From Microbulbifer thermotolerans (GTDB taxonomy: Bacteria; Pseudomonadota; Gammaproteobacteria; Pseudomonadales; Cellvibrionaceae): a stretch of DNA of 64,000 nucleotides. Shown piece by piece: positions 37,101-45,100 of this stretch. Position numbers and translations under genes: made by a program. Position 1 is the stretch's first letter; the number at the start of each line of letters is the position of its first letter. Location: positions 197,398 through 261,397 of the forward strand of contig NZ_FOKT01000007.1 in the NCBI RefSeq assembly GCF_900112305.1, given 5' to 3'. The notes below the pieces were generated by a model. The model had not been told where the DNA came from. It searched no databases and saw only the letters and a list, made by a program, of their open reading frames with translations.

Positions 37101-37252
37101 TTGATAAGAGTATCGGCAAGCTCGCTTCTCTCGTCCCGGCGCGCTACGCGCGCGCGGAGGAAGCTGGGCAATACATGGAAAGCATAGTCCCTCTTCCTCC
37201 GGCGCAAGAACAGGCCAGTGCAGATATGGCGGATTCCGGAAGAGAAGGTTAG
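34130..37252 (+). CDS. 1,040-aa TPR lipoprotein
   Basis: The start is GTG 34130, overlapping the upstream stop and preceded by GAAGGAGG. A lipoprotein signal ends in lipobox LNAC (about residue 29). A low-complexity Ala/Asp/Ser/Glu stretch (about 95-185) follows, and then many TPR or TPR-like repeats to about residue 960 (e.g. AIDIYRELLVKYPFYERNDQ, EVLRKLVATYPNSRHIDESW, DAEDAYGKVIGIGE, AEDAYGQALALTAED). Such long solenoids are protein-binding scaffolds; lipidation places it at the outer or inner membrane facing the periplasm. Together with the 669-aa TPR protein it probably forms the periplasmic body of the machine. Function is inferred. Confidence 0.85.
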   Translation: MIFHKRFYGYRRLVQVTTVASAALLLNACAVNSGKTIGSLHDVDIEIKEEYIDGSLEKALAAYQRYLQETPETSLTPEAMRRIADLKIKQAHRAEDALVDRAAGSDTAVASGADSRASEVRLDAPAAGKPVEAVAAAPESDTTRVDRESDAEFEARATAGVNIAAHSSVADLPGSSSDALLSANAREAIDIYRELLVKYPFYERNDQVMYQLSRAYEETGQIEAAVEVLRKLVATYPNSRHIDESWFRLGEYYFTRKKYLDAEDAYGKVIGIGETSSFYELALYKRGWALFKQEMYEMALNDYIAMLDYKVSQGYDFEQQTNEVERKHVEDTFRVISLSFSYLGGPDSVVDYFSRKGTREYEPLIYSGLGEYYLDKRRYQDAAKSYNVFVERNPLHKVSADFSIRVIEIYKKGGFPKLVLEAKKEFATTYALDAQYWTVFDINEYGPVVEFLQSNLIDLASHYHAAYQNKKLKDKKGENYQEAIHWYRSYLKSFSDKPRAPEINYQLAGLMLENRDFHAAALEYERTAYQYPAHKDSSEAGYAAVYAYREHLSNNFKDAPNEQRAPLLREIIRSSLTFADTFPEHEKAPRIMVGAVEELYGLKDFSKTIENGRLLLEKFPTAEQDIRRSAWMMVAHASFDTEAYVEAEDAYGQALALTAEDADDRAGLVDNLAASIYQQGDLARKQEDHAAAAQHFLRIREAAPTASLLATAEYDAAASLIVLQDWTQAATVLNSFRRNFPEHELAKEVTKKLAVVYQESGELLLAAEEFERIERESEDDDVRREALTQAADLYSAAEANDKALTVLRRYVKLFPSPMEPALETRQKIADIYKATDSQKRYMDELREIVRIELRGGDERNDRTRFLAGNAALQLAQPKFEAFTQIKLVSPLERNMKEKRQRMKAAVSAYTDLIDYRVADVTAAATYYLAEIYFHFSQALKESERPTNLSALELEEYELALEEQIFPFEEKAISVHEKNVELLGAGIYNRWIDKSIGKLASLVPARYARAEEAGQYMESIVPLPPAQEQASADMADSGREG

Positions 37253-37331
37253 GGGGGCGCGAATTGCTTTGCCGACCCTTGCGCTTGGTCCGTGGAGATG
37301 AATTGCCCGATGCGCCTCAACTGGTGACAAA

Positions 37332-37979
37332 ATGAAAAGGAAATACTCTATCCGGCGGAGATTCGCGGTAGAGAAAAGAGCGTTTATGTTTCTAGGTGAC
37401 AAAACATTACTGGCCCTGGCGAGCTTGATGATCACGCTTTTACTCGCTTCCTGTGCCGGCACGCCCACGGCAGGCGGGAAGGTGTCTGATTATTCAACAG
37501 TGCGGGTTTCGGGCAGTGTCAACCGCGATTTTGAACGCTCTTTAGAGTACCTGCGGGAGGAGAACTACGCGGCCGCGATTGAACTGCTCCAGTCTGTAAT
37601 CGAGCGCGAAAAGCGCCTGCCGGCCCCTTACATTAATCTCGCTATTGCTTACTACAAAAATGGCGATGAAAAACATGCAGAAGAGGCTTTGCTACAGGCG
37701 CGTGATCTGGACTCGACCCATCCTGTGACTGCAAATGAGCTTGCGGTTCTCTATCGCAAGCAAGGCCGGTTCACCGAAGCGCGGAAAATTTATACCGACG
37801 CACTGGCGGAAAACCCGGATTATCTTCCTCTGATTAAAAATCTGGGCATTTTGTGTGATCTCTATCAGCAAGATATCCAGTGTGCTCTGGCACAATTCGA
37901 AAAGTACCTGAGTCTGTCGCCGGAAGACAAAGAAGTGGCTATCTGGGTGGCGGATTTAAAACGGCGGGCGAAAAAATAA
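37332..37979 (+). CDS. Small TPR lipoprotein
   Basis: From ATG 37332 the protein has 215 aa. ATG 37386 (MFLGDKTLLALASLMITLLL) would give a more normal signal peptide and is a real alternative. The lipobox is LASC. Three TPR units follow: FERSLEYLREENYAAAIELL, PYINLAIAYYKNGDEKHAEE, and ELAVLYRKQGRFTEARKIYT, with a partial fourth. It resembles PilF/Glt-type small TPR pilotin lipoproteins in size and layout, which help place outer-membrane proteins. It is 79 bp after the large TPR lipoprotein gene. Confidence 0.82.
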   Translation: MKRKYSIRRRFAVEKRAFMFLGDKTLLALASLMITLLLASCAGTPTAGGKVSDYSTVRVSGSVNRDFERSLEYLREENYAAAIELLQSVIEREKRLPAPYINLAIAYYKNGDEKHAEEALLQARDLDSTHPVTANELAVLYRKQGRFTEARKIYTDALAENPDYLPLIKNLGILCDLYQQDIQCALAQFEKYLSLSPEDKEVAIWVADLKRRAKK

Positions 37980-38015
37980 ACGCGTGCCAGAGACCGGAAA
38001 CTGTGAGGTAAGGCC

Positions 38016-38291
38016 GTGAAAAGGCTGCTGATTGCGCTTTTGTGCTTCCCTGCTTTTCTCTGCGCGGAAGAAAAAAAGGTGGATACAGAGGTCAAGGAGC
38101 TATCCGGAATCTCAATTATTGGCAACAAAGAAGCACCGAAGTCGCTCTACATAGTGCCCTGGAAAAATTCCGAGGTGGGCGTGGAGAGCGAGTTGGTGTC
38201 CAGTCTTATGGATGACAAGCTCAAGCCTTTGGACAAGGAAGTCTTTACGCGCGAGCTGGAATTCTACGAGCTTAGCCTGACGGAAGACTGA
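38016..38291 (+). CDS. Small secreted protein of unknown function in the cluster
   Basis: GTG 38016 follows GAGGTAAGG. The 91-aa protein has a signal peptide (MKRLLIALLCFPAFLCA) and a mature part of about 74 residues that is rich in charged residues (SGISIIGNKEAPKSLYIVPW is its most striking run). That run recalls a conserved module in envelope-complex proteins that carry a GNKE.P...YIVPW pattern, but I cannot name a family with certainty. It is the last gene before the terminator-like hairpin and the motor genes. Confidence 0.65.
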   Translation: MKRLLIALLCFPAFLCAEEKKVDTEVKELSGISIIGNKEAPKSLYIVPWKNSEVGVESELVSSLMDDKLKPLDKEVFTRELEFYELSLTED

Positions 38292-38319
38292 AGCCGACGC
38301 TTGACCCGGGTCGGTAATC

Positions 38320-38337
38320 AGTGAGCGTTTGCTCACT
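38320..38337 (+). terminator. Terminator-like hairpin between the TPR genes and the motor genes
   Basis: AGTGAGC (38320-38326), loop GTTT, GCTCACT (38331-38337), then TTGCCGTTTT. The stem is short and the T run interrupted, so it may only partly separate the two transcripts. The 223 bp to exbB could hold a promoter. Confidence 0.4.
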
Positions 38338-38560
38338 TTGCCGTTTTAGGCACACGCAACTCTGCACCGGGTAAGAAGCGCGGATAATGGGCTGAACATT
38401 TCTAAAGCATCATATACAGAGCGGAGTCCCGCACAGTGAAAGGAGCGTTCTCGAGCGCTTTTGGATAAGTCGTCTCACTGGCGAATGCGCCCTGTGGATA
38501 ACTTAAAGGTTACTTGGTCATCAACAAAAACTACTGCGGTCTTTATAAAGAGGGTTTGTA

Positions 38561-39322
38561 ATGGACTTTTTTAACAGCGTAATCGCCTTTTTCCAGACAG
38601 GGGGAACTTTCATGTACCCCATCCTGGTGGTGGCGGCTCTGGGGGTCGCGGTGGCGACAGAGCGCTATATCCGTCTTGTCTATGAGCGCCATACCAATCG
38701 CGCCATGTGGGACAAGCTGCAACCGGTTCTGGCTTCCGGCGATTTCGACCGCGCACGTAATCTGGTTAAGCAGGATGATTCCAGTGTGAGCAAGGTACTT
38801 GCCATGGGGCTGGCTCGCCAGGGTACGGTGCGTCGTCGCGAAGATATCGAGATCGCGATGGAAGAGAGCATGATGGAAATTATTCCTCAGCTGGAAAAGC
38901 GCACCCCCTATGTAGCGCTCTTCTCCAACATTGCCACCCTGCTCGGCCTGCTGGGAACCATCATGGGGTTGATCGAAGCATTTACCGCGGTTGCCAACGC
39001 CAATCCGGCCGAGAAGGCGGATTTGTTGTCGGCCAGTATTTCGGTGGCGATGAATACCACGGCCTTTGGATTGATGACCGGTATTCCTCTGCTGATTGTG
39101 CACGCCTTTCTCAACTCTCTGACAGGAGAAATTGTCGACAGCCTGGAAATGGTATCGGTAAAAGCACTCAACCACATTTCTGCGTCCACCCGTCGGCGCT
39201 TCCAGGCCGAGGCCGCTCCGGTTGAGACTGCCGAAAAGGGGGACGAAGCGACTGCGGACGCGGAAAGTGAAGAGGTTGCGCCGGAGGCAGCCCCTGAAGA
39301 CCAGCAAATGGAAAAAGCCTGA
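38561..39322 (+). CDS. MotA/TolQ/ExbB-family proton-channel subunit
   Basis: The 253-aa protein has TM1 (about 17-36, MYPILVVAALGVAVATERY), a cytoplasmic loop, TM2 (about 118-140, LFSNIATLLGLLGTIMGLIE) and TM3 (about 155-186, SISVAMNTTAFGLMTGIPLL). The TM2/TM3 Gly-rich patterns are diagnostic of TolQ/ExbB stators that use the proton motive force. It has an extra acidic Ala/Glu tail of about 45 residues. ATGA overlap with the first ExbD gene makes a tight stator operon. It pairs with two different ExbD subunits, the same subunit logic as AglR with AglQ/AglS in Myxococcus. Confidence 0.9.
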   Translation: MDFFNSVIAFFQTGGTFMYPILVVAALGVAVATERYIRLVYERHTNRAMWDKLQPVLASGDFDRARNLVKQDDSSVSKVLAMGLARQGTVRRREDIEIAMEESMMEIIPQLEKRTPYVALFSNIATLLGLLGTIMGLIEAFTAVANANPAEKADLLSASISVAMNTTAFGLMTGIPLLIVHAFLNSLTGEIVDSLEMVSVKALNHISASTRRRFQAEAAPVETAEKGDEATADAESEEVAPEAAPEDQQMEKA

Positions 39323-39912
39323 TGAGAAGACGGCACCAAGGCAGAAACAAAGAAGCTCCGGAGCTGGACATCACTGCCTTCCTCAATCTGATGGTGGTGC
39401 TGGTGCCTTTCCTGCTGGTTTCCGCGGTTTTCTCGCGGGTCACCATTTTGGAGCTGGATATGCCCGCCGGTGCGGGTGGTGGTGCACCGGATGACCCCAC
39501 TGTTACGGTGGAAGTGGTGGTGCGCAAGGAAGCACTGGAAATTAGCGATGGAGAGAAGGTTATCGCCCGTTTCCCGAATCTGAATGCTGGGGATGAGACC
39601 GCGGATGACGTGCAGCAGGATCAGATCGACCAGTCTCTCCAGGGGGCGGAGGCTCTTGTCGTGCCGCCTACGGAGGAAATCTACGATCTGAAAAAACTGA
39701 GCCAGTTTCTACTGCAGATCAAGGGCAGCTATCCCGATAAAACCGATTCCATATTGCTGATGGAGCCGGATATTGCGTACGAGCACCTCGTCGGCGTAAT
39801 GGACGCTGTGCGCGGCGTCGATGTGCGGGAAGAGGGTGCCGATCCGGACGATCTGGAAGCAGTGGAGCATGTGGTTTTATTTCCGGATATATCCATAGGA
39901 GATGCGCCGTGA
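39322..39912 (+). CDS. ExbD/TolR-family subunit lacking the transmembrane Asp
   Basis: The 196-aa protein has a short basic cytoplasmic start, one membrane helix and a periplasmic TolR-like domain (LSQFLLQIKGSYPDKTDSIL, then LMEPDIAYEHLVGVMDAVRG). In the helix the family motif xxTPFIDVMLVLL reads ITAFLNLMVVLV: Asn22 replaces the proton-carrying Asp (Asp25 in ExbD). Asp16 lies six residues earlier, at the membrane edge. It overlaps both neighbours and probably forms a heterodimer with the next ExbD. Confidence 0.85.
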   Translation: MRRRHQGRNKEAPELDITAFLNLMVVLVPFLLVSAVFSRVTILELDMPAGAGGGAPDDPTVTVEVVVRKEALEISDGEKVIARFPNLNAGDETADDVQQDQIDQSLQGAEALVVPPTEEIYDLKKLSQFLLQIKGSYPDKTDSILLMEPDIAYEHLVGVMDAVRGVDVREEGADPDDLEAVEHVVLFPDISIGDAP

Positions 39913-40442
39913 GACACGAAAGTCGACGCATGAAGCGCATGGCCCGGAGCCACCGGCGCAAGAAAACCTCCGGGATGAATCTCACATCCCTGATGGATGT
40001 GTTCACGATTTTGGTGTTCTTTTTGCTGACCAATACCTCCAGCAATGAAGCCCTGGAGCCGCCGAAAGTCATCACCCTGCCGGACTCCGTGGTGGAAACC
40101 AAACCGCGTGAAACCGTCACTTTAATGGTGACAGACGAGGAGATATTGGTTGAGTCCAATTCAGTGATCGCCACTGAAGAGGTGATTAACAGCGAGGAAA
40201 CCGTCATCGAGGCCATTAAGCAGGCGATGATCGCTGAGCTGAATAAGGCACTGCTGGTCGCTCAGGCCGGCGATGAGGAGGCTGCCGGTGATGAGGCGGT
40301 CAAGCAGCGGCCACCGGAAGTCAATATTCTCGCGGATAGAACAATACCCTTCAGTCTGCTGAAAAAGGTGATGTCCAGCTGTACTGAGGCGGGGTACACG
40401 AAGGTCTCTCTGGCGGTTATTCAGAAAGCATCGCAAGGTTAA
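39909..40442 (+). CDS. ExbD/TolR-family subunit with conserved transmembrane Asp
   Basis: The start is GTG 39909, overlapping the previous stop (GTGA). The 177-aa protein has a very basic N terminus (HRRKK), then TSGMNLTSLMDVFTILVFFL with Asp30 at the family's proton-binding position, and a periplasmic TolR-like domain ending RTIPFSLLKKVMSSCTEAGY, KVSLAVIQK. This is the normal member of the ExbD pair. It is followed after 9 bp by the TonB-like gene. Confidence 0.88.
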   Translation: MRHESRRMKRMARSHRRKKTSGMNLTSLMDVFTILVFFLLTNTSSNEALEPPKVITLPDSVVETKPRETVTLMVTDEEILVESNSVIATEEVINSEETVIEAIKQAMIAELNKALLVAQAGDEEAAGDEAVKQRPPEVNILADRTIPFSLLKKVMSSCTEAGYTKVSLAVIQKASQG

Positions 40443-40451
40443 CGGAAGTTT

Positions 40452-41831
40452 GTGAGCAATTTTTCTCAACAGCAACAGGCGGTCAGTGACGAACTACAGA
40501 TAGTTCGCCAGCGAATACTGGCGCTCGAGGAGGAGCGCCAGTGTATCGACGCCCAACTGGAAGCTCTGCGCGGAGAGGGTGCGAAACACCAACTGCTCGG
40601 AGAAATTTGTGACCGGCTCGATCAGCTGGAAGCCGCTGGCGCCGGTGCGCTTTTCTGGGCGGATGATTGCAGCGGGGAGACGGCTGAAAAAATCCTCTGC
40701 CGCGCTCGTCAAACGATCTGCAACTACAATTCCAGCCTCGAACAGCTGCAGGAGCAGCGCAGGCGGGTGTCCGATGAAATCGAGATTTGCGAAGACGAGC
40801 TTTGTGAACTGGATGAGCGCGCCGAAAACCTGCGGCGCGAAGAGGAAGAGGCCCAGTTCGAATTCGAGATAACCCGGGAGTACGAAGCGCCGGCATTCCG
40901 CCCGATGCAGATGCCCTGGCACACCCAGGGCGAAGATGAACGGCGCTTCCGCCGCTGTGTTTTGGCTTCGCTGTTTGTGGCTTTGCTGCTCGGCTATCTG
41001 GTTCCGCTGTGGAAGCTGCCGGAGCCGGAAAATGATGAAATTGTGGAAATCCCCGAGCGTCTGGCCAAGCTGGTGATAGAAAAGAAAACCAAGCCCAAGC
41101 CACCGGAGCCGGAGAAGCTAAAACCCAAGGTTGAAGAGAAGAAGAAAAAGCCTGAGCCCAAGCAGGAGGTTGCGCAGCAGGATCCGAAACCGACCAAGGC
41201 TGAGAAGAAAGAGGCCCGCAAACGGGCCGAGCGCGCCGGTGTTCTGGCGTTCAAGGATAACTTCCAGGATCTTATCGAGGATGATCTCGACAACCGCCTC
41301 GGTCCCCAGACGCAACTCAGTACCGCGGGTAAAAAGGAAAACCGCAGTCAGCGCTCACTTATCACTGCGGCGGCGACGGCTGGCAGTGGCGGTATCAACA
41401 CCGCCGAAATCAGCCGCAACGCCGGCGGTACGGGCACAGCGCTCGCCGGAGTGGCCTTCTCCCGGGTGGAGAGCTCTATCGGAACCGAGGGAGATTTTGC
41501 GGGTGAAGACCGGCCGCTTAGTGACGGTGTGGGACCTTCCCGGACAGACGAGGAAATTCAGATTGTCTTCGACCGTTACAAGGCCTCGCTCTACCGCATT
41601 TACAACCGCGAGTTGCGCGAGAATCCGGCCCTGCAAGGGAAGATGGTCCTGAAGATCACCATCGAGCCGGACGGCTCTGTGTCGCTGGTCGAAGTTGCCT
41701 CCAGCGATATGGATTCGCCGAGCCTGGATGCGAAAATCGTTGCGAGGGTGAAGCGGTTTAATTTTGGTGCCAAGGAAGGGGTGCCGACAATCACCATCCT
41801 CTATCCGATCGACTTCCTGCCGGCAGCATAA
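40452..41831 (+). CDS. TonB-like energy transducer with cytoplasmic coiled coil (AgmX/PglI C-terminal type)
   Basis: The 459-aa protein starts at GTG 40452. Residues 1-150 are a cytoplasmic coiled coil (SDELQIVRQRILALEEERQC; LQEQRRRVSDEIEICEDELC). One membrane helix follows (about 170-188, SLFVALLLGYLVPLW), then a Lys/Pro/Glu-rich periplasmic spacer (about 205-260) and a C-terminal TonB-like/AgmX domain (QIVFDRYKASLYRIYNRELR, GKMVLKITIEPDGSVSLVEV, SLDAKIVARVKRFNFG, ITILYPIDF). TonB proper has no such N-terminal domain. The same design (cytoplasmic domain, TM, spacer, TonB-C) occurs in Myxococcus GltJ/GltG. It would couple the stator to outer-membrane parts. Confidence 0.88.
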   Translation: MSNFSQQQQAVSDELQIVRQRILALEEERQCIDAQLEALRGEGAKHQLLGEICDRLDQLEAAGAGALFWADDCSGETAEKILCRARQTICNYNSSLEQLQEQRRRVSDEIEICEDELCELDERAENLRREEEEAQFEFEITREYEAPAFRPMQMPWHTQGEDERRFRRCVLASLFVALLLGYLVPLWKLPEPENDEIVEIPERLAKLVIEKKTKPKPPEPEKLKPKVEEKKKKPEPKQEVAQQDPKPTKAEKKEARKRAERAGVLAFKDNFQDLIEDDLDNRLGPQTQLSTAGKKENRSQRSLITAAATAGSGGINTAEISRNAGGTGTALAGVAFSRVESSIGTEGDFAGEDRPLSDGVGPSRTDEEIQIVFDRYKASLYRIYNRELRENPALQGKMVLKITIEPDGSVSLVEVASSDMDSPSLDAKIVARVKRFNFGAKEGVPTITILYPIDFLPAA

Positions 41832-41842
41832 TGCCGCCTGTA

Positions 41843-41875
41843 CCTGCCCCTCTACCCGTAAGCCGGAGGGGCAGG
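41843..41875 (+). terminator. Hairpin after the motor operon, with gene-free sequence to 42147
   Basis: CCTGCCCCTC (41843-41852) pairs over 10 bp with GAGGGGCAGG (41866-41875). No T run follows, so termination is uncertain. The rest of the 316-bp gap between the TonB-like gene and the giant gene (41832-42147) holds no recognisable gene; a promoter for the giant gene may lie there. Confidence 0.45.
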
Positions 41876-42147
41876 GCACCTATAGCCCGGGCAGCTCACT
41901 GGGCTTCAAAGTCGCTTTATCGCGAAGTGGCGAAATAGGCAGGCAATCCTTAAGAAACTACCTCAACTTCGCCTGAGAACCACTTGGCAAACCAGAAAAA
42001 AAATCCCTGCCCGAACACTAATTTTGATCTGCTTCACGGCTGTTAAAGCGCACAACCAATAAATTTCGCTCGCCGGGTGACGTATCCGGTGGTGGTGCCG
42101 TGTGCGCCGCGGTTGGAAATTTCGATGGTTAGAGTGGCGGCTTATAA

Positions 42148-45100
42148 GTGGCGATTATGTCGGATGCAAGCGGGCGGAAATTCTTGAAAAGAGCACTTTT
42201 TTGTTGCTTTTTCGCCTTTATAGGGTTTCTGTTGTCGCCTGTAAATGCCACAGCGCAACAGTTGTGTCCGCAACCGGATCTGGACATAACGTTACTGTCT
42301 AGCAGTTACTGTGAGCTTTGCGCCGGCGGCGAGGTGACTCTGCGCATTGCCAATAATACCCAGGCACAACCTGGAAACACTGGTAGCCGACAGTACCGCA
42401 ACGAGAACCGCGATTTCAGCAATGTGCAGGTCACTCTGGATCTGGGACAACTGGACCAGGTTTATACGCCCGGGTCTGTGACCTGGAATATCAGCTCCCT
42501 GCCTCGCGGTGCCTGGACGGATAGAACCGTCACACTGAGTCCCATTGCCGGCGCGCAGGAGCAACTAGTCGCTATCTCGCGGCAGATTTCGGCCAGTGCG
42601 ACTTACACTTACGGCAATTGTTCCGGAGAAGAGTATCGGGACCGGGAGGGGACTTGGCCCTTTGATAATTGGGAAGACTGGGAAGCTCTGCCCGGGAGTG
42701 GCAGCCCGTCTTCCGAGTCGGAAAATTTTACCGATGAGCTGCCGATTAAGGAACCTGGCCCCGTTGTGCACAAAGCGGTGCGCAATGTGGACGCGGGTAT
42801 GCCGAGGGGCTTTTTTTCCAATTCGGCGAGTCCAAGTGGGGATGTTGTTTACGGTCATGAGGATGACGGCATTATCTGGCGGATAATCGTTGCCAACGGC
42901 GGCGATGCACCGATGTATGACGTTGTCTTTGATGACACTATGAACCCTTCCGGTGCCGCCAATATGGATATGGTTGCACTGTGCCGGACTGAAGCGGATG
43001 CCGAACAGGTGGCCAACGGGGCGAATCCCAGCTCGCTTAGTAGCTGTTATGCGATCAGTGGGGATTCTCTTTCGGGCAGCCTTCTTTCGGACTTTGGTTA
43101 TGGCAATTCCATCGCCGCCGGTAGCAGTGTAACGCTGTATCTGGCGGGTTATTTACGCAATTCCTGTACTGGTCAGGTCAACACTTTTGACGGCGTGGAG
43201 TGGGGCTGTTTCCGCAATGGGAGCAGTGGCCCCCGCATTAATAATCCCGGTGATATCAGTGCCGGTGTTGAAAACGGATTGCCGAATTATTCCGATAATA
43301 GCGCCCGCTTTGGTGTGCTGTCAGAGCCAAATCTGAATCGCGGTATTCAGGGGCTGAACAATGAAGGCCGGCTCAATTACGATGTGGAGTTTTTTGGACT
43401 GCACGGTGAGTCGGAGCCGGTGGGGATGCGCGGTATGGTGCGTATTACACTGCAGAACCTGACTGGTGGCACCATTAATAAGGTCGTACTCACCGACACA
43501 CTGCCGGATGAATATATTCTCGATCCCAATTTCGAGCCCCAGTTTGAAATCTCCTCATTCCGCGGTAACTACCAAGCCTATGCGGGCCGCGTGTCTCGTT
43601 TGGATTGGGTCAACCGGGTTACTCCAGTCGCGGGAAATCAGAGCTATTTGTCGGACGCCCGGCTGAAAGCGCCGGTTTTTCGCCTGGCATCTGATGATAA
43701 CAGTCTGGGCACTATGGCCAATAGTGATCCTAATCAGGTGGATCTGCTTCGCCATGGCGATGAAGTCACTATTACTTTCCGCATTATTCAGGTCAACCAG
43801 AACGAGTCGCTGACATATTACGATCGCATGGCGAACCTGGATAATCATGACGAGAGCGGAGAGAGTGCGGGAAGCTCCAGAATCGACCCTGCATCGATGG
43901 GCACACTGACCAACCGGCTAAAAGTGCGTTGGAGCGATTTCTGTGCCACCAATGGCTATGAGCATGACGATATTCCGGAGGCGGTGCAGGAATTTACCCC
44001 CGATCCGGAAAACCTCAATGTCGATATTCCACATCCGCTTTATATTATTCGCGATGAAGGCTCGACACCGGTTACGGTCAATATTTGGAACAGCGGTGGC
44101 CATACGGCCAGTGATTATCTGTTCTATGTCACCTTTGGTGAGACCATCAATGTGGACAGTGCCCCGGCGCAGTGCTCACTAACCGTAAATCCGCTCTACC
44201 TGGACGGTAAACAGGTACCTCTGTGGAACACTCCTGCATGGCGGGGTGATGGGAATCCAAATAGCGATGGCAATCCCCTGCCAGATAATGCCAAAGTCTA
44301 CGCCTGTGATGCCGGCGATCTCGCCGGTGGGGCCAGTGAAACTCTGGTATTTTGGCTGAGTAAAAATCACAACGTGGGCGATGACCTGACCATGCGCGCG
44401 GACGTGATCGGGCAGATTACGCTCGCGGAGCCCGGTCAGGAAAGCGACTGGGCCAGCAGCGGCGAAGCGCTGGTTTATCCCACACCAGCCAACCTGAATG
44501 GCGTTGACGGCACCACGCCCTCCCAGCAGCTGGCCAATAACTATACCCTGGACGCTGTGCGCGGCAGGGCACTGGGTTTCAATCTGCTCAAGCGCTATGT
44601 ACCCGGGTCCTGTAAAGAAGCGCCGAATCGCGGTGGCAGCGATGGCGACGGCAGAAACAGCCCTCCACATATTTTGGTTGGCGAAGAGTGTGACTTTGAT
44701 CTTTATGCCGGCGGCTGGTTCGGTTTTGAAACTCCCGGTTGGAATATTACGGTTGACTCCATCGCTGTGGCGGATGCCCTTCCGCTGCACGCTGGCGGTG
44801 ACGACAGCAACACTGGGCGTCAGCACTACATCCGCAAAGATGAACTCAGTGATATCTGCTCGACAAGCGGTCTGCCGCACTCCCCGAATTCTGTGTGTGA
44901 GGGTGTCATAGCCCCGAGCGGTTTTTCGCCGTCCGCGGCTCTGGAAGAGAGTGCGGGAAACAGCCTGAGCTGGACATTCGGCGGCACGGAAGTAACCAGT
45001 AAGGATTACTGGTTCCTGGCCAATATGACCACCCGTCTGCGCAACGAGCTCGAGGATCAGGTTAGTAGCCCCAACCAACATGGCGGTATAAGTGTTGACT

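Noticed and set aside
41880..41945. Possible fourth, degenerate MITE end (GGGCTTCAAAG...GAAGTGGCG)
   Set aside because: Some resemblance to the right part of copy 1 (GGCTTCAAAG...GAAGTGAAT), but no terminal repeat or target duplication, so it may be chance.
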